A DNA stretch of 43,771 bases, taken from NCBI GenBank assembly GCA_016874655.1, contig VGTO01000004.1, forward strand, positions 1-43,771, given 5' to 3'. The DNA is from Bacillota bacterium (GTDB lineage: Bacteria; Bacillota; Dethiobacteria; DTU022). Under the pieces are notes generated by a model. That model was not told where the DNA came from and ran no database searches. It saw only the letters and a list, made by a program, of their open reading frames with translations. A program made the position numbers and the translations under genes. This document shows positions 11,249-21,136 of this stretch, piece after piece; the stretch's first letter is position 1, and each line of letters starts with the position of its first letter.

Positions 11249-11359
11249 TTAACATATACTAACTACAATACTTCCTTTCTTGTGACCTTTTTCAACATAT
11301 CTGTGAGCTTCAACTATTTCTTCAAGCTTATAGACTTTATCGATAACAGGTTTAATGCG
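11249..11359 (-). pseudogene. C-terminal remnant of a zinc-type (MDR) alcohol dehydrogenase/quinone oxidoreductase
   Basis: Minus frame [36 protein letters not shown]; similarity stops upstream at a stop codon. Confidence 0.8.
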
Positions 11360-11471
11360 ATGCAGAAAAATTTCCAAAATATAATTTTAGTTAAACCGAT
11401 TATTTAATCGGATCATAGTGTTATGATAGGTAGTAATTGTAATATATTTTGGGGATGGAGGGTGTTATTAT

Positions 11472-12800
11472 TTGAAAAAGATCTATGTTCTTGATACCAG
11501 TGTTTTACTCCAATCACCTAATGCTGTTCTCGGTTTTCAGGATAACCTGATAGTTCTTCCCGGCTGTGTATTGGAAGAGCTGGATAATATGAAAAAGGCT
11601 GCAGATTATGAAATCAGGGCCAATACCCGCTGGGTAGCCCGTTTTTTAGATCAGCTACGGGCCCAGGGTGAGCTAAACCAGGGGGTAGCCCTACCCAATG
11701 GCGGCGAACTTAGGGTTGAAATGAACTGCATAGATAACAACACCGATCTACCCTGCTCCTGGCCAGGTGACAAGCGAGATAACCGCATTCTGGCCGTTGC
11801 AAAAAACCTGCAAAAAACCAAACAACCGGTAATCATTGTTACCAGGGATGTGTTCTTAAGGATCAAGGCCGATGTCATCGGGGTTCCGGCCCAGGATTAT
11901 AGAAATGAGCAGGTAGAGTTTGATATTGACGAGCAGTACCGGGGATGGGAAGAACAGGATGTTCCTGAAGAGCTGATCGATCGCATTTACAGTCAAGGCC
12001 AGTTATCCTGGAACGGAAAACCTAACCCGATAAACAAATTCTTTCTACTTAAAGCCGAAGGCAGTGCCCAAAAAACAGCCTTAGCCCGTTATCGGGATGG
12101 TCGAATGGTGCTGCTCAAGGATACCCGGCCTGATTTTTTCGGTTTTAAGCTAAATCTGCTGCAAAAATATGCTCGCGAAGCGCTGCGTGATGACAGCATT
12201 CCCATGGTTACCCTGATGGGAGCTACCGGCAGTGGAAAAACTCTCCTTTCTTTAGGCGTTGGCCTGGAAAAAATTTTAGATGAAAGTGTTTACCGGCGCA
12301 TGTTGATCTGCCGCCCCAACGTGAGCATGGGCGAGGAGATCGGTTTTTTACCCGGGGATGAGAAAGAGAAGATTGCCCCATATATGCGACCAATATACGA
12401 CAATCTAGAACAACTGGTCGATTCGCACCCGGACCGTTATGACAATGAACATGAACTTGACGGCAAGGTTGCTTATCTTTTCGCAACCAGAAAAATAGTA
12501 ACAGAAGCCATAGCTTACCTGCAGGGCCGTTCAATCGTAGGTCAATATATCTTAATTGATGAAGCGCAAAACCTGACTCCGAAGCAGGCCAAGGGGATCA
12601 TTACCCGGGCCGGGGAGGGAACTAAGATCGTTTTGGTTGGCGATCCGGAGCAGATTAATAACCCCTTCCTTGATTCAAGAACAAACGGGCTTTCATGGGC
12701 TGTCGAGAAAATGAAAGGCAGCCCCCTGCATGCGCACATTACCCTGACCGAAACTAAACGTTCAAACCTGGCCATGGAAGCAGCGCGGTTGATGAAGTAA
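11472..12800 (+). CDS. PhoH family ATPase with N-terminal PIN domain
   Basis: 442 aa; YVLDTSVLLQSP PIN motif, GATGSGKTLLSL Walker A, ILIDEAQNLT Walker B; TTG start after ggaggg. Confidence 0.93.
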   Translation: MKKIYVLDTSVLLQSPNAVLGFQDNLIVLPGCVLEELDNMKKAADYEIRANTRWVARFLDQLRAQGELNQGVALPNGGELRVEMNCIDNNTDLPCSWPGDKRDNRILAVAKNLQKTKQPVIIVTRDVFLRIKADVIGVPAQDYRNEQVEFDIDEQYRGWEEQDVPEELIDRIYSQGQLSWNGKPNPINKFFLLKAEGSAQKTALARYRDGRMVLLKDTRPDFFGFKLNLLQKYAREALRDDSIPMVTLMGATGSGKTLLSLGVGLEKILDESVYRRMLICRPNVSMGEEIGFLPGDEKEKIAPYMRPIYDNLEQLVDSHPDRYDNEHELDGKVAYLFATRKIVTEAIAYLQGRSIVGQYILIDEAQNLTPKQAKGIITRAGEGTKIVLVGDPEQINNPFLDSRTNGLSWAVEKMKGSPLHAHITLTETKRSNLAMEAARLMK

Positions 12801-13000
12801 AGTAACTGAAATGTGGTTCATACCGGCTGCTCACAATAATTGTTTTAAACCGTATTTAACCTAAATTGAACACAACTGAAATATTGCTGTAACAATTTAG
12901 ATCAATAATAGGAACGACCCCCTCTTTTATGATAGATGTAGGCACAGCTGAGTAGCGGCTGTGCCTATGTACATTTCTTCAATACGAATAACATTAAGAA

Positions 13001-14296
13001 CTAATCTTTGCCCAAATTAAGAACAACATTCAAATCAGCCGGTCCCTCGTTATGCCATAAGGCATCCAGATATTTACTCAGACGCTTATAGACGAAACGT
13101 GCCCATAAGCCAAGATCATTTTCTTTAAGCACCGGGCGATTTTCAGATTTTTCATCTCCCAGTGAATGGGCAATAAATGCACTCGCTAAATGACGGCCGA
13201 TCAAAGCGGCATCTTGATCTGAAATACGGTATTTTTTTAGGGCTGAGATTATTTCGAGTTCAAAGGTCTTCTGCAAAAAAGTAAAAGCTACTTCAGCAAA
13301 TCCGCTTCCCGGCCGATAGCTTTCAAGAATTGTTTTTGATTCAATCTCAATTCTATTGTCCTTAATTTTACATAATCTCAACGGGCATGGTGGAGTGATC
13401 AGTGACCCTGTCTCAATATCATAAATAAAAGCGCCTTCTTCAAAATCGGCCCGGGCAATATCCTGCGCGTGATAATGGCCGGTAAAAACCAGTCGGACAC
13501 CGTATGAAGCCAAAAATCGGCTAAATTTCCGGTAATCTTCAACCAGGTAATCACTATGCAAGATGCTTTGCCCTATCCAGTGCTCAACAACTCCATGGTG
13601 AATCATTGCCATTACGGCTTTTCTTTCTTCAGCGGCCTTCTGTAGCATCCTGGCCAGCCAGTCAACCTGGTTTTGGCTGATTTTACTGCCTACATAATCA
13701 AAAGAAGATGTATTCCCTTTGTAACTGCAGGTATCGATACTGAAAAGCCAGAGGTTTTCTTTGAGCTCTGCCACATAACTTAATGAATGATCATCGCGCT
13801 CAATCGCCTGGTCATAACCGTAATTATGGTACAGATCTGCAAACTCAGAGGCAGCTAGTGTTTCAGCTGATTCGCTTCGGTCACCGACAAATTTCCGGGC
13901 TCCAAAATACATATTCAGATCGTGATTGCCGGGGATTACGTATACGTCTTTTCCTGCTGTTCGTAGCTTTTCAAGTAATTTCACTAATTCAAGATGGCCT
14001 ATCTTTTCTCCATCTTTTGTCAAATCACCCGGTATTAAAACAAACTCGGCTTCAGATTTTGCAATATGATTAACCGCCAGATCGATCAAATCCGCACTCT
14101 CTTTCAACAGCTTGCGATCCTGATGCAGATTCTTTTCAAATGCAGCCCCGCTGACGCCAAGCGAAAGGTTATAATAATGCAAATCACTGATAACTGCAAA
14201 CCTAACATCGGGAAATAAAGGATTTAAAATGCTGGAACTTTCTTGGTTTGGATAAACTAATTTATCTTTCTGCCTGATCCTGTTTAGCAATAACAT
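13001..14296 (-). CDS. Metallophosphoesterase
   Basis: 431 aa; ISDLHYYN, PGDLTKDGE, PGNHDLN, FTGHYHAQD motifs. Confidence 0.92.
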   Translation of the reverse strand: MLLLNRIRQKDKLVYPNQESSSILNPLFPDVRFAVISDLHYYNLSLGVSGAAFEKNLHQDRKLLKESADLIDLAVNHIAKSEAEFVLIPGDLTKDGEKIGHLELVKLLEKLRTAGKDVYVIPGNHDLNMYFGARKFVGDRSESAETLAASEFADLYHNYGYDQAIERDDHSLSYVAELKENLWLFSIDTCSYKGNTSSFDYVGSKISQNQVDWLARMLQKAAEERKAVMAMIHHGVVEHWIGQSILHSDYLVEDYRKFSRFLASYGVRLVFTGHYHAQDIARADFEEGAFIYDIETGSLITPPCPLRLCKIKDNRIEIESKTILESYRPGSGFAEVAFTFLQKTFELEIISALKKYRISDQDAALIGRHLASAFIAHSLGDEKSENRPVLKENDLGLWARFVYKRLSKYLDALWHNEGPADLNVVLNLGKD

Positions 14297-14393
14297 CCCT
14301 CGTTTATTAAAACTAATTATTACAGAGTGATTTTAACATAGCGAAGCGCCAATTCGATTTGCTTAACTTATTATTTACAATGATTTAACCTGA

Positions 14394-14552
14394 CCAAATC
14401 TTTTTCAACAGGTTACAATTATTATTACGCTGGGACTTTGGATCATTGGTCTGGATTTAATTTACGCTACTCCTCAGATCACCACATTTGTAAACCAAAC
14501 AATGGATCATGATTGGCAGGCTCAGAATGAATTTAATAATTCGTTATCTTAA
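14394..14552 (+). pseudogene. Possible C-terminal membrane-protein remnant or small ORF without ATG/GTG/TTG start
   Basis: Open frame PNLFQQVTIIITLGLWIIGLDLIYATPQITTFVNQTMDHDWQAQNEFNNSLS*. Confidence 0.4.
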
Positions 14553-14590
14553 ACCTCTGTATTGCCATATCAAAACTTAATTGACTGTCA

Positions 14591-15124
14591 TCATGGTTCA
14601 AGGACCCGCAAGTCGGCCAGGTGGCGGTAATCTTCATCAAAGTCTAACCCGTAGCCGATCACGAAACGATCAGGGATCTTAAAGCCGCAGTAGTCGGGAT
14701 TAAAGGAAACCTGGCGCCGATCGGGTTTATCCAAAAGGGTGACCACTTTCAGCGATTTTGGACCGCGCCTGAGCAAATTTTCGTAAAGATAAGTAAGGGT
14801 CAACCCGGTATCGATAATATCTTCAACGATCAGCACATCTTTATCAGTAATGCTCTGCTCAAGGTCTTTTAAGATCCGAACCACACCGGAGGAATTAGTA
14901 TCGGCGCCGTAACTTGATACAGCGATGAAATCGATCTCCACCGGTATTGTCAAATGGCGGACCAGATCGCTTAAAAAGATCACCGCCCCTTTTAAGACCC
15001 CGATAACGAGGATTTTCCTGCCCCTGTAGTCTTCGGAGATCTCTTCGGCCAACTCCTTAATACGCCCTTCGATCTGCTTGGCGGTTAGCATAACTTCCAT
15101 TTTTTCTTCAGCCATAGATGCCAC
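14591..15124 (-). CDS. hpt: Hypoxanthine phosphoribosyltransferase
   Basis: 177 aa; VLIVEDIIDTGLTL PRPP-binding motif; adjacent to tilS. Confidence 0.95.
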   Translation of the reverse strand: MASMAEEKMEVMLTAKQIEGRIKELAEEISEDYRGRKILVIGVLKGAVIFLSDLVRHLTIPVEIDFIAVSSYGADTNSSGVVRILKDLEQSITDKDVLIVEDIIDTGLTLTYLYENLLRRGPKSLKVVTLLDKPDRRQVSFNPDYCGFKIPDRFVIGYGLDFDEDYRHLADLRVLEP

Positions 15125-15177
15125 CCTTTCTGTTATTATTAAATCTTCCCCGCAGTATGCACAGCGCTCCAGGCCTT

Positions 15178-16566
15178 TTAATCAAGATAATCAAGCCAGA
15201 GGACCTTCACCGTTTTATCCGTTACCCTGTAGGGGTGGGCGATTCTTAACCCGGCAACCCAGATTATTTCACTACCGACGGTTACTAGTGGTAAAGTGTC
15301 ACGAAATAATTGATCTACCTTTTGGTCAATCAGAAAACTTTTTAGCTTTTTACTGCCCGCTGCTCCCTGGGGATGGAAACGATCACCAGGCTTTCGGGAG
15401 CAGATCACAATCTTGCCGGGAGGGATTGTATCGTAATCGAGATAAGCGCTATTTTGCTCAGGCGGCCAGTTTAGAACATCTTTTTGTACCAGATGGGCGC
15501 TAATTGTTTTTCCGCCAGGCAGCGCAGTCAGACCGGGGATAATAAGTTCCTGTTCGCCGATCTTTTCCGGCATTTGATTATTCTTCCGGGATATTATTAG
15601 ATTTTTTTTTGCCCGGTATGCTCTCAATCCGCCTGGCAGGTTAAGGCGGGCACCAATTTTACCTTCCCCAGCCAGCTTTAACAGCTGGTTCAGATGCACC
15701 CGGCCCAGTTCCCGCCCAGCCCGGTAATGGCGCAATAACAGCCGTAAAACCCGGCTGCTAATCGCACGCGGCAGGGCATTCAGAGAAGACGAATCAACTA
15801 GAATATAGTTTCCTTTGTGCTCAGCTATCTGACAAGCTCTTTTTCGGGCCTGATGTTCAAAATAATGGCGGTCTTCGGCAGCAAGCTCAGCCAGGCCGGC
15901 TAAAGCTTCGCGAATACGGGGATTATAACGTTCCTCGAGGTGCGGGATTAGCTCCAGCCGTAGCTTATTGCGAGTATAGTCAGTCTCCAGATTACTGCTG
16001 TCAGTATAAGGCTGTAGGCCATGCTCAAGGCAATAAGCTTCGATTTCAGAGCGCCTGAAATCAAGCAGCGGTCTGATCAGCTTCACACCGTTAATGCTTC
16101 GTAACGGAAGCATCCCGGAAAGACCGTCAATACCGCTGCCCCTGAGCAAGTTTAACAGGACTGTTTCTGCCTGGTCGTCGCGATGATGGCCGAGCGCAAT
16201 CGATTCCGCCTGAAAGTTGCGGGCCACCTGGAGCAGAAAGCGGTAGCGCGCTCTCCGGCCCGCCGCCTCTTCTGATAACCCAAATTTTTTTTTATAACTC
16301 CTGATATTGACCCTCTTGGACATAAAGGGAAGGCTCATCTGATCGGCAAGAGCAGCTACACCTGCTTCTTCAAGAGCTGCTTCCGGACGCAAACCATGGT
16401 TTAAGTAGGCTACTATTAGCCTTAAGCTATATTCAGAGGCCAGACGACTGAAGAGGTGGAGCAGGCAAAGCGAGTCCGGTCCGCCGGAGACAGCCAGGAC
16501 AATCGTCTCGCCACTGAAGACCAGTTCTTTATTATTTACATATGCTTTGAAACGTTCAAATAGCAT
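15178..16566 (-). CDS. tilS: tRNA(Ile)-lysidine synthase
   Basis: 462 aa; LAVSGGPDSLCLLHL PP-loop, GHHRDDQAETVLLNLLRG. Confidence 0.96.
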   Translation of the reverse strand: MLFERFKAYVNNKELVFSGETIVLAVSGGPDSLCLLHLFSRLASEYSLRLIVAYLNHGLRPEAALEEAGVAALADQMSLPFMSKRVNIRSYKKKFGLSEEAAGRRARYRFLLQVARNFQAESIALGHHRDDQAETVLLNLLRGSGIDGLSGMLPLRSINGVKLIRPLLDFRRSEIEAYCLEHGLQPYTDSSNLETDYTRNKLRLELIPHLEERYNPRIREALAGLAELAAEDRHYFEHQARKRACQIAEHKGNYILVDSSSLNALPRAISSRVLRLLLRHYRAGRELGRVHLNQLLKLAGEGKIGARLNLPGGLRAYRAKKNLIISRKNNQMPEKIGEQELIIPGLTALPGGKTISAHLVQKDVLNWPPEQNSAYLDYDTIPPGKIVICSRKPGDRFHPQGAAGSKKLKSFLIDQKVDQLFRDTLPLVTVGSEIIWVAGLRIAHPYRVTDKTVKVLWLDYLD

Positions 16567-16653
16567 CAGCGTGTAATTCCCGGCTCCGGGTAAAGATAAA
16601 AAAACACCCTGAACCAGAGTGCCTTTCTAAAAGATATCCCAAAGTAAGGTTGC

Positions 16654-17067
16654 TTAGAAAGCTTCCTTGAAGGAACCGCGACCGCCTCTTTTAGATTCAG
16701 TATTTCTTTTCAAATCAAGCAGTCGCTCATCACTTTCCTTAAGAAAACGGTTCATTTTATCTTCAAACGAGGCTTTATTGACCGGAGCAGGCCTGCTGCG
16801 TCCTTTACCATTCTGTGCCTTGTAACCTTCCGTCGCCTGCCGGATCGAGAGGCCAATTTTTCCATTGTTTTCGACATTTAAAACCTTGACCTTAACTTGA
16901 TCAGATTTTTTAAAGAACTCGTTGATATCCTTCACGTACTCGTCTGCCACTTCCGAAATGTGCACCAGACCGGTAACTCCACCGGGCAGCTCAACGAAAG
17001 CACCGAATTTCGTGATTCCCGTAATCACCCCTTCCATGATACTGCCGATTGCCAGATCTTTCTTGAT
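16654..17067 (-). CDS. S1 RNA-binding domain protein (YabR-like)
   Basis: GSIMEGVITGITKFGAFVELPGGVTGLVHISEVADEYVKDI; only canonical start is internal (17037); aaggagg lies 9 nt before an in-frame ATC at 17067. Confidence 0.85.
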   Translation of the reverse strand: MKKDLAIGSIMEGVITGITKFGAFVELPGGVTGLVHISEVADEYVKDINEFFKKSDQVKVKVLNVENNGKIGLSIRQATEGYKAQNGKGRSRPAPVNKASFEDKMNRFLKESDERLLDLKRNTESKRGGRGSFKEAF

Positions 17068-17133
17068 AAAAAAACGCCTCCTTGCTCAAAATTGATGCAG
17101 ACTAAGGCTATTATAACTGCTATTGCTTTATTG

Positions 17134-17466
17134 TCAATCCTCAAACTGGAAGATGACCTCATCCGGCCTGACCAACCCAAGCCGTTCGCGTGCCAGTACT
17201 TCGATATAGTCAAGATCCTGAAGCTTAAGAATCTCCTCTTCCAGGGTTGTTTGCTGCTCGCGCATTTCGCTGATTATCTTTTCCATCTCATCGAGAGCCT
17301 GACCGGCCTCCCGTTGCCTTAAATACTGGGCTCCGATAATGACCAACAAACCAATAACAATAAAACCGAGCACAATCACCAACAGCCTGTACATACTGTA
17401 ACGGTTTTCCCGGTGCCGGACGGGAAATCTTGAAACGGGGCTGCTTTTTTTTTGCCCTGACGGCAT
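17134..17466 (-). CDS. divIC: Septum formation initiator DivIC/FtsB family
   Basis: 110 aa; one TM helix, coiled coil, ARERLGLVRPDE motif; synteny. Confidence 0.85.
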   Translation of the reverse strand: MPSGQKKSSPVSRFPVRHRENRYSMYRLLVIVLGFIVIGLLVIIGAQYLRQREAGQALDEMEKIISEMREQQTTLEEEILKLQDLDYIEVLARERLGLVRPDEVIFQFED

Positions 17467-17510
17467 TTTGCCATCATCCCCAAACTAGTCGTTGTATAGC
17501 TTTAAGGTAA

Positions 17511-17540
17511 GACAAGTCCCCTTCAGAAAGGGGACTTGTC
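17511..17540. terminator. Terminator hairpin downstream of the HU gene
   Basis: gacaagtcccctt-cag-(a)aaggggacttgtc. Confidence 0.7.
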
Positions 17541-17585
17541 TTTATAAATCAGAAATTAATCATTGAAAGTCCTGTCTCTTGCTGA

Positions 17586-17858
17586 TTATTTGACTTTATC
17601 TTTTAGAGCTTTACCAGGCTTGAAAGCCGGGACTTTAAGGGCTTTAATCTTGATTTTCTCTCCTGTTGCCGGGTTACGCCCTTCACGTGCTTTACGGTGA
17701 CGTACTTCGAAAGTACCAAAACCAACTAACTGGACCTTCTCACCTTTAGCCAGGCTACCTGCAATGCCGTCCAAAATCGACTCTACCGCTTTCTTGCTAG
17801 TCTTTTTTGATAATCCGCCTTTCTCAGCAACCAAATCGACCAACTGTGTTTTATTCAC
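17586..17858 (-). CDS. HU family DNA-binding protein
   Basis: 90 aa; [26 protein letters not shown]. Confidence 0.97.
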   Translation of the reverse strand: MNKTQLVDLVAEKGGLSKKTSKKAVESILDGIAGSLAKGEKVQLVGFGTFEVRHRKAREGRNPATGEKIKIKALKVPAFKPGKALKDKVK

Positions 17859-17943
17859 TTACAAAGCCCTCCTTAAATAAGTAATAGATACCTACATTAC
17901 ATGCCTTATTCGACGTCTTTTTTCGGACTCCTTCTTTTTTTGC

Positions 17944-19389
17944 CTATATTCCTGATTTTTTTGCATCATTCCACCAATTATCCAGTTGATCAAGAGTAAA
18001 ATCAGTAAATATGTTACCGCTTTTTTCCACTTGTTCCATTACATACCTGAAACGGGAGATAAATTTACCCGTAGTCTTTCCCAAAGCCAGTTCAGGATTA
18101 ACCTTTAAAAACCGGGCCAGGTTGACCAGGGTAAAGAGAAAATCACCGAGTTCTTCTTCAATCGCTTCTTGCCCGCCTCTTTTGCAGGCCTCTTCGAGTT
18201 CAGACAGCTCTTCTCTGGCTTTCTCCAGCGGACCCTCAATCGTCGGCCAATCAAAACCAACCTTTGCGGCCTTTTTCTGAATTTTATAGGCCCTGAGTAA
18301 CGCCGGCAGCGCTTCGTCAACTTCTAGATAAAAGCTATTCTGCTCCTCCTTGCGCTCGACTGATTTTATTTCTTCCCACAGCAACTTTACCGCGTCAGCG
18401 TCAACGGCATTGCGATTCCCGAAAACATGGGGGTGTCTGCGAATCAACTTTTTTTTAATAGCCTCCACCACAGCATTAAAATCAAAGCGGTTTTCTTCGC
18501 GGCCAATCTGACTGTGGAAGATTACCTGGAGCAGAAGATCACCAAGCTCATCAACTAGTTCCTGGTCGTCCCCCCGGTCAATAGCAGCCACAACTTCATA
18601 GGCTTCTTCGATCAAATACTGTCTGAGACTATGGTGATCCTGCTTTCTGTCCCAGGGGCAGCCATCAGCAGCCCTCAACCGGGCCATGATCTCAATCAGT
18701 TCCCCGATGCTTTCCCCTTTAAAAGGAGATAAGTAGAGGGTGGTGTAGTGATCAAAAACAGCATAATGGTCTAAAACACACAGCTTTATTTCTTGCGTTC
18801 CGGCCCGGGTCATACCCGCGGCATTTACAATCAAAACGGGATAATCTTCAGGGTAAAGCTCAAGCAGCTTCAGCTTAACCCGCGAAGCAATCGCCTGATT
18901 ACAAACCTGAGCCAGAACCAAGTGGTTGCGGACCGGATCCTTCAGTTTTTCAATCGAAAGCGCATCAAGCACTGTTAAACCGTCAAGCAGGTCAAGCTTC
19001 AGCTGGCTGAGCAGCGGTTCTAAAAAGGAGAGCCCGGCAACCAGTTCGATTTTTATTCCTAAGCGGGGAGCGATCTGCCTCAGCCTTTCAACGGTTGCTT
19101 CACCAACGTTTGGATGGCCGGGAACAGCATAGCAGATCAGATCGTGCAGCTGACACTGCTTGATCAGGGTGCGGGTAATGGCGCGATAAACTTCTTCAAA
19201 ACTGTTCCCCTGATCATAGAGGTGATCAAAGGATCGGGCCTGTTCGCGCCGCGCAGCAATGTAGCGGGCAACGGGGTGTTTCAGGGTTCGTAGGAAAATA
19301 GGGCTACCCGAGGCCAGGTAACTTCGTGCCTCGACAGTCAGGTGCCGCGGACTACCCGGCCCGAGCCCGATTACTACTATTTTACCCAG
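17944..19389 (-). CDS. mazG: YabN/MazG family: tetrapyrrole methylase-like domain plus MazG pyrophosphohydrolase
   Basis: Frame is open upstream of the listed start, encoding KIVVIGLGPGSPRHLTVEA...; MazG LRAADGCPWDRKQDHHSLRQYLIEEAYEV; possible CTG start at 19389. Confidence 0.88.
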   Translation of the reverse strand: MGKIVVIGLGPGSPRHLTVEARSYLASGSPIFLRTLKHPVARYIAARREQARSFDHLYDQGNSFEEVYRAITRTLIKQCQLHDLICYAVPGHPNVGEATVERLRQIAPRLGIKIELVAGLSFLEPLLSQLKLDLLDGLTVLDALSIEKLKDPVRNHLVLAQVCNQAIASRVKLKLLELYPEDYPVLIVNAAGMTRAGTQEIKLCVLDHYAVFDHYTTLYLSPFKGESIGELIEIMARLRAADGCPWDRKQDHHSLRQYLIEEAYEVVAAIDRGDDQELVDELGDLLLQVIFHSQIGREENRFDFNAVVEAIKKKLIRRHPHVFGNRNAVDADAVKLLWEEIKSVERKEEQNSFYLEVDEALPALLRAYKIQKKAAKVGFDWPTIEGPLEKAREELSELEEACKRGGQEAIEEELGDFLFTLVNLARFLKVNPELALGKTTGKFISRFRYVMEQVEKSGNIFTDFTLDQLDNWWNDAKKSGI

Positions 19390-19405
19390 GAAAGATCAAC
19401 TCCAA

Positions 19406-21037
19406 TCAAGAGATCCGCAGTAATCCATGACGGGTTAAAAACTTCTCCAGCGTCTGCCCAATATAGGGAACCATTAATAATTCCTCTCGTTTTATACCAC
19501 CAAGCAACAGTAGAGAGATCCCGAAAACAGCAATCCCAAGCAGAATAGCAATTAGCACAGCAAGAGCGTTTAAACGGCTTGCTGAAATAAGATCCCCGCC
19601 AATGTGCATAATGCCGCCGTAGCTAAAATAGACTACCACCGACATCAGGGCAGTGGCGATCAGAGGCAGAAATGCAAACTCACTCCAGTTGACCCGCCAG
19701 CCGCTGTAGCGCCTGACATGGTTGAGGTTAAGGATAGCCGCAACAATAAGACCAATTACGGAAGCCAGGGCTGCTCCCCCGACATTCAGGGCAGGGATTG
19801 CTGTCAGGTACCAGGCAAAGACAGTTTTAACCAGACCACCGTAAAACATATTTATAGCAGGCAGGATTGGTTTACCAAGGCCCTGGATCAAACCGGTTGT
19901 CGTTACGTAAAGGCAAAGTGGGATGACTGACCAGGACATGTAAGCCAGTGAGAAACCGGCCTCGGCATTATTAAAGAGCAACAGCGTAACCGGCTCAGCC
20001 AGCAGGAAAAGCCCTAAGGCAGAGGGGAGGGAAAAGAGGGCGGTTAGTTTAATAGCAATAGCGCTCCGACTCTGAATCAAAGCCCTGTTCTGTAGAGCAA
20101 AAGCTTCCGAGATTGCCGGAACCAGACTAATGCTGAGAGCCAGTGCCACTACATTGGGAAAATATACTACCGATCCGGCCATCCCGGTCAGCTGGCCATA
20201 AAGGGCCCTGGCTCTTTCCAAATCGAAACCGGCAGCGAGCAGCTGCCGCGGAACTATCGCCAGATCGATCATCGTAATCAGGGGAATCACCAGGCCGCCA
20301 ATAGTGACGGGTATCGCGAGAGTAAGGATCCGGTTAATGATCCTCCTAACCGATTCCGGGTGATGTTCAGTTTGCTGCTTTCCTAAAACCTGCAAAGCAA
20401 CACGTTTATTAAAGTAGAAAACAGCGAGCAGCAGCAGCCCAGCCAAGCCTCCGGCTGCTGCGCCCGAGGTGGCTCCGGCCGCTGCATATTCAAGACCGGC
20501 AGGGATCAGAAGCAGCACCAAAGCGATAGAAAAACCGACCCGTACCAGCTGTTCAAGGAGTTGTGAAACTGCTGTCGGAACCATATTCTGCTGCCCCTGA
20601 AAAAACCCCCGCAGCGAAGCCATGATTGTAACAAAAAAGATTGCCGGCGATATAGCCATCAATGGATATAGTGCCTTGGCATCTCTGATCAGTGTCAGTG
20701 AAATATACTGAGCACCGAGCAGCATAACCAGGGTGATCACTAAGCCACTTAGGGCCAAGAGAAAAAAGGCAATCTTAAAAACCCGCTGCGCCTCAAGGTA
20801 GTCATTCAGGGCTATTTTTTCAGCCATGATTTTGGAAAGGGCAACGGGAATGCCAGCTGTTGACAAGACCAAGAGGGTGGAATAGATCGGGTATGCATAC
20901 TGATAAAGACCGATGCCCTCGTCGCCAAGAATTGCTGCCAGGACCACTCTGAAAACCGCCCCGATCACCCGGGCAGCAATCCCGGTTACAGCCAGAATTG
21001 CGGCGCCCCTGACAAAAATTCTGTTGCTGTTGGACAA
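19406..21037 (-). CDS. Polysaccharide biosynthesis / MurJ-SpoVB-like flippase (YabM position)
   Basis: 543 aa multi-TM MOP flippase-like protein; located between mfd and yabN. Confidence 0.9.
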   Translation of the reverse strand: MSNSNRIFVRGAAILAVTGIAARVIGAVFRVVLAAILGDEGIGLYQYAYPIYSTLLVLSTAGIPVALSKIMAEKIALNDYLEAQRVFKIAFFLLALSGLVITLVMLLGAQYISLTLIRDAKALYPLMAISPAIFFVTIMASLRGFFQGQQNMVPTAVSQLLEQLVRVGFSIALVLLLIPAGLEYAAAGATSGAAAGGLAGLLLLAVFYFNKRVALQVLGKQQTEHHPESVRRIINRILTLAIPVTIGGLVIPLITMIDLAIVPRQLLAAGFDLERARALYGQLTGMAGSVVYFPNVVALALSISLVPAISEAFALQNRALIQSRSAIAIKLTALFSLPSALGLFLLAEPVTLLLFNNAEAGFSLAYMSWSVIPLCLYVTTTGLIQGLGKPILPAINMFYGGLVKTVFAWYLTAIPALNVGGAALASVIGLIVAAILNLNHVRRYSGWRVNWSEFAFLPLIATALMSVVVYFSYGGIMHIGGDLISASRLNALAVLIAILLGIAVFGISLLLLGGIKREELLMVPYIGQTLEKFLTRHGLLRIS

Positions 21038-21136
21038 AAAGTAAACCTGCCTTTGTTAGTCTTGTGTTGTATTATATCAGGTTCAAGGTGGCCAGTCAGC
21101 AAAAGGTCAGAGAGCCACCTGATCATCACCACTGGT

